DNA of 64,000 nt from assembly GCA_048013815.1 (NCBI GenBank), contig CM106585.1, positions 2,666,001-2,730,000 of the forward strand, read 5' to 3'. Shown piece after piece: positions 54,820-64,000 of the stretch (position 1 is the first letter of the stretch; the number at the start of each line of letters is the position of its first letter). Position numbers and translations under genes: made by a program. The notes under the pieces were generated by a model. That model ran no database searches, was not told the origin of the DNA, and saw only the letters and a program-made list of their open reading frames with translations. The DNA is from Setoptus koraiensis (lineage: Eukaryota > Arthropoda).

Positions 54820-57800
54820 CGACTTCCACTCGACTCATCTACCAACACACAACATCGGAGCCACACTTTATAGCAGATGAAATAGAATCTATCATTATAT
54901 ACATCGTTATTGCAAATGAGATGAAGGCACACTCCGGCTAATGGATAATATAAAGATAGGCACACTTTTTTTTATTTAGGATATCTAGTTAGGAAACACT
55001 GTCGCACTTCACATGAGCGAGAACGAAGAAAACCTCCTGATGATTGTCAATCGGCTTGCTCCAATCATTGTTTTTGATTGCTACAGTGTATGTCTACAGA
55101 GCTGGCATAGTTATTGCATGTGATAAAAGCGTCGTCTGGCAGAATGAGAAGCCTTGTTCTAACAATTTGTTATTTTGAAACAAGCTTTGCTGCAAACCGA
55201 TGCAGGCTAGTGCTGAGACGCTTTTTTGGATTCGTCATCAACAGCACTGTGGTGACACCCGTAGATATAATCCATTTTTTGCTGCCTCAACTGGCGAAAG
55301 CCTCAACAATAAGTGACAGATGTATAGTAATTCTATTGTTCAGCTTGTTTTAGATTTGTTGGTTGTGTAGAAAACTATTATTATACGGAAGCCTAGATAT
55401 CATCGATACCTTATAGATCACGCCCAACAGTCTTAAACTTTACAATCTAGTCAGTTCGGATTTCAAGTGATCAAACAGGTGGAGTTCTTGGCAAACTGGT
55501 TGGATTGTTACATATTTATTCATGGAATGTCTTGAATCTTACAAAAGAGCCAGCTTATGTCAAAAGAATTGGTTTTGCTAGCAAATACTCCTGCAACAAC
55601 AAGTGTCTTGTTGTGTGTTGAATGACTTCTCTCATGAGGGCAAGGCTTCTTACCAAAGTTGTCCTGCTGTTGCTGTTGTTTGCGTTGCCATCTTGCCAGC
55701 ATCCTCGCGACTTTTCCCTAGCAAGGCAAGTATTTGTGGAAGAGTAATCGCTTGGACAAGCTGGGCCTAAATATATTTATTGATATCAATGAACGACGGT
55801 TGGGTGCTAGCTTAGGTGAAAAATCGAGACGATTTAATTTGCGGTCGAAAGAACAAACCCTCTAACCAATCTATTGCCAACCACCACCTCCACAGGTAAC
55901 ATAAACAAGCATAACAATAAATCTTTCTCAGTTTCGAATCAAATGGCAGGCGTGCCTTTGCACTGCTTAATTACTTTCAACATCACACGACGCCATTCTG
56001 TCATAGTTTAGAATGGAACACAACCGAAATGTAGCTGCTTGTCTTGGCCGATTAATGAATTGAATAATAGCCCCGAAAGCATGTCTCATTTTTTTTTTAT
56101 CGCTAGTCGAGCAGTCAGGTTGTTGTACCCAATAGAGTTATGGATGGCTCAATAAGATTAATGTTTGCAACACCAGGAGCTAATATTAATAGCCAACATG
56201 ATGTTAATGACAAATTTCTTCTTGTTCGTTCCAATGGTTATATATATAAATGGGTGCATTGAGAGAGTTGAACAAAGTTTTCTCTCTCTACTCTTGACCA
56301 ATCACACTGGTCAGTGTGCGAAAAGCCGCCGTTTCTGTCTGTTTAACAAAGAGACACATCCGTGAAATCATCTGTCGTCGTCAGTTGGCACTCATTCTCT
56401 TTTGTCCTGTTTACGAGGACAAAACAGTATAAAATGTACTGTTTTATCGTTGTATTAACACTACAGCTACAACAGAGTTACTACCGACAACAACTCGCTT
56501 TCGAGTTGTACCGACAATGCCAAGACATACTGTTTTCAGAATGGTTAGGTAAACAATGCGCGTTTTTGGAAGCCAAGAGCTGGCAGCAATTGGTAATTGG
56601 GTGATTGGTTGCGTCAATTGAATAGTTATTGAAACAAAACTTTGTGAATAGTCACTGCTTGCTGCATAGTGCTTTTAATGTTTAATGTATATGTTGTTGG
56701 CTGTGATGATGAATAAATACACTTGTACATACACCACACCACTCCAGACTAGACCAGGCCTAAAAAACAATCCATTCAGGTGTGAGCGGAAACGACCAGC
56801 TAGCATCGATGATGGTTATTTATGAAATAAGTTTTCATCTATTGATGGACGTGAGACGAGAAAGCAAGAACCCCTAAGGCCAATACCATCATTTGTAACA
56901 ATGTTCATTGAGAATCAATCGTCCAGACACTAGGAATGACGTAGACATAGATAGATATAGATAAATATCAGCATATTGCATCAAGTAATCGCTTCTTAAT
57001 CTATCCAACACACTATTAATAAGCTAAAGCTACATGGAATCAAATGAACAGATGGACAAGAAGATAAAATTAAAGCAACGAAGAACAAGCACAATCAAAG
57101 ATTTGATAGTTGTTGTTGCTGTTACATAATACATTGCATCAGCAGCTAAGCTAATCTTGTGACTTGCACACAATCGTTGAGGGGTGCAGCAGCAAAGGTT
57201 GTTCTTCTACAATGAACTTGTTGTTGCTGGTGCCGCCATCAAAACAGAATCATCGTGCGAGTTCCTAGAATAGTTGGTAATGTGAATAACGAATCCAATG
57301 AAACGTTGTAGGCAAATTTATTGGCTTGACCGTGAAATAAGTGTGCTGAGTAGAACTGAACGACAGAGTTTACTAGTGATATCAGGCAATTACCTGCTGT
57401 TTTTCTATTCTCATTCTTTCTTTGCCTTCTACAAATGCGAAACATCTTATAATATCAACTTGAACAACATTGGATGTTTCTCTTCGTCTATGTCCGTCTC
57501 GTTGGACATGAACAGTTCGTACAGGCAACCCGAGTCGACCTGTTTCTGCAATAGAGTGGTCATGACGTGAAGTGTAAGACTCACCATCATGTATTATTAT
57601 TACCATTATTATAGTGCTGGCGCCACATTTACTGCCAGCACCACCATGTTTCAGATAATTGCCTCACGTGTCTAGCATAACTATCTCCCTATTACAATTC
57701 CTAGTAACCACTCTACTGGACATATACACAGAATCTAGCGTTGAATCATGCAACAGTTGTTGACTTGCTAACGATTATTATAAGCACTGTCCAACAGCTA

Positions 57801-58337
57801 ACGTCATCATAGGCATCATCGATTTTGCTCTCTATTACTTGGTTGGCAATCTGAAATGTTCCGCATCACTTTCCGACCTTTCACTCTCACAACAAACGTG
57901 TTTGACCGTATCTAACCTATTGGTTGCGATGAAAGTAGTCATCAGTAACAATAATTGCGATCCTACTCATGCTATCTAGGCATCAATGTCAATTCTCTCA
58001 CTGAAACATACCAAAAGTCAAGTCATCTTATAACTTCTCTGATCACCTCACCTGAAATTAGTTTGCCGATTAGCTGATTTTCGAGTACATCTTGGTTGAG
58101 CCTTCTCCATTAGCAATTGACATATCAAAACCGCGAGGTAATACACAAAGCTAATCTTCCAACGATCAGTTGTCAGATGATTTATCAAAATGATGGATTT
58201 CTACACAATTGTCCCAGTAGATGAGAAACCGCCGAGTGATTTTAATTTGTCAATCCCCATAGATTAATGAGTGAGGATAGTGTGAACGATTGAACATTTG
58301 CTGTCTCCGTGTTTACTTTTGTTTCTCGACTCTCTTC

Positions 58338-58368
58338 AACTTACTATTCTGCCTCAGAATAGTAAGTT
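58338..58368. repeat. Perfect 14-bp hairpin with 3-nt loop
   Basis: AACTTACTATTCTG, CCT, CAGAATAGTAAGTT. It lies about 380 nt beyond the aPKC stop codon and about 160 nt past its candidate AATAAA. Confidence 0.9.
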
Positions 58369-58529
58369 CTCTGATGGTATATAAATGAATTGACGATCTA
58401 CCATTGGCATTATACCATTGTTTTGCTCCGCAAAGTACCTCTGACAGATGGCGGGGTTTATTCGAGAAGAGCATAGACTGAAAAAGTGTAGATCTTCTTG
58501 GGAAGAACGTTTGCGTTGACTTGAGTGAA

Positions 58530-58535
58530 TTTATT
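58530..58535 (-). promoter_or_regulatory. Poly(A) signal for aPKC
   Basis: AATAAA on the minus strand, about 210 nt after the aPKC stop codon. It is the first perfect hexamer noticed in that direction. Confidence 0.5.
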
Positions 58536-58747
58536 TATAATATTTATAAGTTATTTATACTGATTTTTTGGACGATCAGAAAGTTGAACTTTGAATTAAA
58601 AATATTCTAAACTGATCAAGACCGACGCCAATGGACAGCCGTTCATAATTTATATCGCTGACTTGATCACAACCATGTCACATCTGCCTGATTGATTGTC
58701 GACAGAAGCTTAGCAGTTACTAAACAGAATAAACTGGATGCTAGAGA

Positions 58748-60860
58748 TCACACTGCGTCTTCAACCGACATCAACAATGGATTGACATACTCAAAACCCT
58801 CAAATTCACTTTGATCTATTCTCTTCATCTCTTCATCGTTATCTGGAGTAAATCTAACTTCTTCACTTGTGAAAGTTGGGTCGAAATGTGTCAAGTCTCG
58901 ATCAGTTTTGCACTCAGGTTTGTATGGCGGTGTGACTTGCCGTCTTTCTAGTAGATCCCAATTTATAGGACGGAAGAATTCGTGTTCTGTTATCTCCCTA
59001 AATCCAATGCCCGGTTTACAACCTAGTCTCTCTGCTGGATCTTTTTTCAGGAATGCTTTAAGAATATTTTGAGCCCTAACGTGAATAGTCCTAGGTATAC
59101 GGATGGCTTTCTCGAGAATGATTTGGAATAAAAGATCCTCGGAGTTATTTTCTTGAACGGCTTGCTGATCGAACGGCGATCTTCCCGCTAACATTTCATA
59201 CAACAAAACTCCTAAAGCCCACCAATCCACGCTGAAATCATATTCCTCTCCTCTGAGCAATTCCGGTGATATGTAATTCTACATATTTTAATTAAATAAC
59301 GATCATCAGTTAGTCGAATCAAAGTCATGTGAAAGATTGATGATAACGAGAAATAATAATTATTTTTACTTACCGGTGTTCCACAGAATGTTTGAGTTTT
59401 CTCGCCATCTCTTATTCCTTCTTTGCACATTCCATAATCAGTAAGCTTGATGTGACCTTCGTGATCCAAGACAACGTTGTCTAGTTTTAAATCTCGATAA
59501 ATGATACCTCTATTATGTAGGTAGTTGAGGGCTAATGATATTTCAGCTGCATAAAATCTAGCATGGTCCTCATGTAACTTTTTATTCCGTTGCATGTGGT
59601 ACATGAGATCTCCTCCACGCACGAACTCTATTACGAAGAATAACCTGTTGATGAATAATAATGATATTTCAAGAAGAATGTGTTAAGATTATGTTATTAC
59701 GGGTCTTTAGTCAACTATCAAAATCTGTGTTCTTATCAACTAAAAGTTACAACGTACCTGCTATTATTTTGGAAGCACGAATGCAATCCTACCAAAAATG
59801 GGTAATTTGAAGCCAGTTCATAGACATGTTTCTCTGTTTGCACCCAATCAATGTCGTCGTCTCCAAGAAAGATTTCTTTCTTAATAACTTTCATCGCATA
59901 AATACGTTTCGTTGCCTTGAGTTCTACCATGAGCACCTTTGCATAGCTACCCCTTCCTATGACACGCAGCAATTCGAAATCCTCTAGCTTATATTGGGGC
60001 TGTTCATCTACGTCACCCTTTTCCATGTCTATGCTTTGCTCGTTGGCACCTACAGTGGATGCAGTTGGGGCCGCATTGGCGCCATTATGGTAATTTGTTG
60101 TGGCGCCGGCAGCGGCTCTGGAACGTGAATTAGTTTGATGACTATCATTGTAAGCCTCATTAGCACTACCTTGATGATGATAATGATCTACACCTTTTGT
60201 GCCTAAATATTGCTGAGCCTCCCATGGGGCTCTATTTTGGTGTTGTGAGGCTTGTTGTAGTTGAGGATGATGGATATCGTTTTGACCGCATGGCATTTTG
60301 CACAATTTGTGACATTTCTTATGTACCATTAATTTACAATTTTGACACTTGAATCCGCACCGGCCCAGACCCCATATTCTGTCGTGACAATAGGCACAGG
60401 AGGCCTTCCTGTTAAAACGTTTAGGATCATAAATGTGACCATAGATAATATATTTGGTTTTTTCACGCCACTTTCTAGCACCGCGTCTATATATGGTGCC
60501 ATCTTCGCCTTGGCAGGGCATGCCGGGCATTAGTGGCTGCGATGAGAATATGTACAATTGAATTTCTCGTTCTGTCTTATTTGATTGATTATTACATAAT
60601 GTCAGCATTTCATCTAGTTCCTCTTGACAAGACAACAGGCATGCGTCGCCTTCGTCGTCTATCCATTTCATTGTGAATTTTTGCAATTGATTCAATTGTT
60701 GATTTGTTGTTAATACTCTCTGTGAATTACAAATATCCCTAACTTCGTCAATTAATTTCTCCAACGTTATGTTCGGGTCAATATATGTGACCATGTTGAT
60801 TTTATCATTTTGTTGGTACCTGTAGATTACTCTAACTTTAAGCTCGTCTCTGGCGCTCAT
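58748..60860 (-). CDS. aPKC: Atypical protein kinase C (PRKCI/PRKCZ type), three coding exons
   Basis: Exons on the minus strand are 60860-59758, 59644-59374 and 59278-58748; junctions are GT-AG and in frame, giving 634 aa. The PB1 domain (about 7-106) carries KVRVIYR and [14 protein letters not shown]. The pseudosubstrate YRRGARKWR is at 124-132 and one C1 domain at about 142-191. The kinase domain starts near 295: glycine loop IGRGSYAKV, Lys324, catalytic YRDLKLDN (Asp419), and DYG (437-439) in place of DFG, typical of aPKC. The activation-loop Thr453 (TFCGTP) is the PDK1 site. The turn motif is FTPDND, and the hydrophobic motif FEGFEY has the aPKC Glu. aPKC works with PAR-6 and PAR-3 in cell polarity. 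A His/Asn/Ala-rich linker (196-290) makes it longer than human PRKCI (596). Confidence 0.96.
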
Positions 60861-62827
60861 GATGAAAATAGTTTTGCGCTGCGGCTAAATTAATACTAGA
60901 GATTGAGTTGGAATAATGATAGTAATAATAATATATAGTTGTGTATATAATATATTACAAGCAGGCTGGTTATAAATAATGGCAAGTCTTATTGGATAAT
61001 TGATTTAAATAATGGTAATAATGATAATAATAATACTGGCAATAGTAGTTCATGCGTTACGATTGATAGGGATTGGCTAGATGGGCAATAGTGATATCCG
61101 TGCTGCGTCTGCGTCTGTATGTGTGTGTGTGTGTGTAAGTGTGTTCACTACAAATCGATGGAATAATAACAATATTACAATAACGATGTACGACTGCCGG
61201 TGTGATAATAATGTGTGATGATGATATTAAAAGTAACAATAATAATAATGATAAATTGATAATTATAATAGTTGATCAGGTAATAATAATTTAACGTTTG
61301 TCAGACTACCACAATGATATCAGACAGTGGTCAGTATACATTGTGCTGTGTCGGCGGTGCCAGTAGAAGCCGTAAAGCATCAGGTGCCTCGTTCGCCGTA
61401 CACTCACACGTACTAGCAGTGTTCGAATCGAAATAATATGAATCTGATATGCTGCCGCTGCAACTTCTCTTCCCCGCAACAGTACACTAGTTTACCCGGC
61501 AATTTCAAATTGAGTCGAATTTAATTTCTTTCAGAGGGAGAGAAAAGTATCTACACTGTAGGTTTGCAGCAACGATTAGTTGCCATTTCAAGCGATTCAC
61601 CCTAATTCACTTGTCTCGTGTTGGTGTGCTGTTGCATAATAATAGTAATAGTAATAAATATTTATAATAATACCAATTCCAACTACTTCGAGTGATTGAA
61701 TGCACTCGGTGGATCCAATCATTCGTACTGGACTGTAAGCACAACAACAAGTGTGTATGGGCCTGTCTGAAAAATATTCTTGTGCCAATGCTAATGCAGC
61801 CAGCCAAGGTGAGAGCTCACACAGGTGAGAGTGGCGTTCGAGAAGAATGTCTCACTCAAGCTTCTTCCATCACACACACACACACACCTGTTGAGCTGTG
61901 TCTTCTTTATTTTGCTTGTTAGCCGGCCATTATACATATTATCGAATATGGCCATCGTGTGCACAATCGCACAACTTCTCTCTTCAGCATGAACAGAGGA
62001 ATCAGTCACAGGTGAGTTGATGATTGCGCTCACTACATTTCATGAATATAACAGCTAATCATAGATTACGCTCACAGGATGCCCGATATGTCGTTCAAGA
62101 ACTGTTAGTTCCTGCTTAAAACACCCGATTTCTTAAGGAATCCATTCTCGATATTTACCGATTCTGAAAAGGCAATCATGTTGAGTTCAATAATGTAAGA
62201 CTGTAAATCTGATCATTTGCCCTAGAAATAAACTAGAAAAGATTGTCGTGTTTGTTTAGTTTCGAATTGGATGAGTTTTGATTCTATTCTCAAGCCAACA
62301 CTCTTCTAGCAATCGAATAATCGTTCATTAATCTACAACCGAATCAAACTAGAAAGGATTCATCGGTATCGAGGCTTGATTCAGTGGTAGAATGGTCAAT
62401 ATATAGTGACGCAGCATAACTAGTCGTGGTCCTATGACGGCCCATAATGATAAGTAGCGATCTACGTTTTTTTTTTCTGATCTCTAATACTCGGCTCAAA
62501 AGAATCTATTGGTTGTTGACAGAAATATTTCGGGCTTGAGGCTGAAAACTGAAAAGTTTATTTGGGGCTTGTCAGTTATAGACAAACAATCATATTTCGC
62601 CTTGAACAGATTCTTGTGCCTCCATCGCATACCTGCCACAGAATAGAGAAATATCGACTGAATGCAGAAAATTGGAAAATAGTTTTTTCGATCTTGAGGA
62701 CTGATTTGGTTGGGGCTATCAATCGATCAGCGATTAATAACTTCAAAGAAATATGAACAGTTGGATCTGAACCTCTATATATGCTTCTTCGTCGTCTTAT
62801 TCTGCTCTAACGCTAGAAAATGCCATA
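60861..62827. other. Upstream region of aPKC, no gene recognised
   Basis: ATAATAATA-type microsatellites (about 60917-60935, 61015-61035, 61225-61290, 61635-61670) and CA/GT runs dominate. Two donor-like AAG|GTGAGAG and CAG|GTGAGAG strings at about 61806 and 61824 on the plus strand lie in a possible noncoding exon. A 64-codon plus-strand frame at 62562-62756 has no resemblance to a family. Confidence 0.5.
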
Positions 62828-63246
62828 ATGTATGAGTCCGATGAAAAGTTTTTCAACTTCTTATGGTGTCTTGCCTCGGCAGGTTTATTAGGATATTATC
62901 ATCAGTTGTCCTTGCTTAAAATCAGCACTATTAGTGATGATTTGGCTGTCAACAGTAGAAGAGAAATTTCTGATCATGGTTCGGATAATAGGATGACAGG
63001 CAACCGAAAAGAATCTATTCTATCTGTAGATAATGTCTCGGCGATAGCAAATTCTGGTAGGTAGTTACTGTTAATCCGGAAGATAACGAGGGCGTATGAT
63101 ACGCGGGCCAAAATAAACAATCGACATTGAATTTAAACAAGATCTAGAATAAGGGTCAACCGTGGATAAAAATACCATTTGTATTGTTACCAGGTGATAA
63201 ATTGTGTTGGCACCCCGAGAAACAAACAAAACACAAGATTTTGTAA
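62828..63246 (+). CDS. Small candidate gene with one intron, function unknown
   Basis: The first exon 62828-63056 begins MYESDEKFFNF and contains one hydrophobic stretch (FLWCLASAGLLGYYHQL). It ends at G|GTAGGT. An acceptor, TTGTTACCAG, ends at 63193. The second exon 63194-63246 continues in frame and ends after KLCWHPEKQTKHKIL. The product is 93 aa, possibly a single-pass membrane or signal-anchored peptide. The intron is 137 nt. Clean splice sites and a kept frame support it, but no family is recognised and chance remains possible. Confidence 0.3.
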
Positions 63247-63843
63247 ATAGTGAATTTCATTCACTGATATGTGTGCCTACAGTTACTGCTAAGTTGTTCT
63301 TGTGTGCCCATAATATTTGGTACAGTTTTGAATTATTCATATGCAACCAACTCCGACTGCATTAAGGCGTTTTATTCATTCAAAGAATTCAATCTGAGTA
63401 TAGTCTTATCGGCACCTTTCGAGCATACATTGTTATTGGTGTGTGCTTTCGTCCACCTTCTTCTGGAATTGAAAAAGCATATATCCAACATATTATAAAC
63501 AAGTTACCCCTCAGACCACACATTTATGTTTTTCAGTTGTCTGAGACGAAATTTAGACTGAATGGTGCCAAAAATAGATGCGGTGATCAATTATTTATAA
63601 TGCACCATTGTAAATTTAATTCATGTCTAGATGCATTACTGAGAACAGCGTTAGTAAATATTGTCGTGTAGTGTTAGCAGGGGGCACTAGATGGGCTCCT
63701 TCTTGACTTGCTTCCTCTCGCGAAATGTCGGTTACAAATTTGTTAGTGTTGTTATGTTAATTTACAACAATTGTGTTTGCAACATTAGATACATACTTGG
63801 AAAGGTTTTATTCAAATATTAATTTACCATATAATAAATCACA
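63247..63843. other. Spacer before the right-edge gene
   Basis: Two short overlapping plus-strand frames (63271-63498 and 63441-63671) read as hydrophobic or mixed peptides with no family likeness. Nothing else was seen. Confidence 0.4.
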
Positions 63844-64000
63844 ATGACTGAGCGAATTGAGCAACTAATGAGCTGGGTATTTTCAAGTGTTGGTAAAAAT
63901 TGTCCAGGCAATCGAGACGATCACGCAACCATAGAGTGCCATTTCTTAACTAAACCATACATGTCGGACTCAATAGAAAAAGATTTCATGAAATTGTTTG
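63844..64000 (+). CDS. 5' end of an unrecognised protein, cut by the window edge
   Basis: From ATG at 63844 (context TCACAATGA) the frame stays open for 52 codons to the end of the window. It begins MTERIEQLMSWVFSSVG and later reads CHFLTKPYMSDSIEKDF. Codon use and residue mix look like a real protein, unlike the shorter frames before it. I do not recognise the family. Confidence 0.5.
   Translation, partial: MTERIEQLMSWVFSSVGKNCPGNRDDHATIECHFLTKPYMSDSIEKDFMKLF

Larger units (their letters stand above)
49749..58747. other. Long region without a recognised gene
   Basis: Mostly AT-rich DNA with short unrelated frames. A GC-richer block at about 52.4-53.4 kb could be a promoter. Noted items: a direct repeat around GTTTCGACACAGAATGTGA at 52205-52250, hairpins at 53656-53719 and 58338-58368, a 56-bp CT run at 54761-54816 and a minus-strand AATAAA at 58535-58530 that suits the aPKC transcript. 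Confidence 0.6.

Noticed and set aside
54729-54965. Frames with poly-Leu/Ser or Arg/Glu runs
   Set aside because: They are produced by the (CT)28 microsatellite.
62372-62390. TTCAGTGGTAGAATG, like the D arm of tRNA-Gly
   Set aside because: No box B or acceptor pairing at the expected distance.

Overview
The window is animal nuclear DNA. It carries ten recognisable metazoan protein genes with GT-AG introns and AATAAA signals, and no bacterial features. The gene set (ELK-type TCF, FMNL formin, MCM5, UVRAG, HSP110, torsin, PTBP, MCRIP, tetraspanin, atypical PKC), the Asn/Gln/His-rich tracts and the many intronless genes suggest an arthropod, possibly a mite. That placement is inference; no diagnostic marker was seen.

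Layout. 1-15936: long, relatively GC-rich, gene-free stretch full of CAA/CAG/GTT triplet tracts, short tandem arrays and hairpins, directly upstream of ELK. 15937-17778 (+): single-exon ELK-like ETS factor. 18569-23854 (-): five-exon FMNL formin, converging on ELK. 23855-35996: about 12 kb with no recognised complete gene; it holds one possible signal-peptide first exon (26370-26441), a GC-richer block at about 26.5-29 kb and a possible tRNA-derived relic near 35.4 kb. 35997-49748: dense block of MCM5 (+), UVRAG-like (-), HSP110 (+), torsin (-), PTBP (-, four exons), MCRIP (+), a tetraspanin pseudogene (-) and its intact source gene (-). All except PTBP are intronless in their coding regions as read here. 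49749-58747: about 9 kb, no gene recognised, with a 56-bp CT run and perfect hairpins. 58748-60860 (-): three-exon atypical PKC. 60861-64000: upstream region, one small two-exon candidate gene (+) and the 5' end of an unrecognised gene running off the right edge.

How the genes relate. They serve different processes: MAPK-responsive transcription (ELK, MCRIP), actin (FMNL), replication (MCM5), autophagy/endosome (UVRAG), proteostasis (HSP110, torsin), splicing (PTBP), membrane organisation (tetraspanin) and polarity (aPKC). There is no sign of a functional cluster. The most unusual points are domain-level changes: an HSP110 whose ATP-site residues are replaced, a PTBP lacking RRM1 but keeping a 34-nt microexon like that of vertebrate PTBP1, a UVRAG without its C2 domain, and a decayed partial tetraspanin copy beside its source. 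No obviously new multi-gene system was found.
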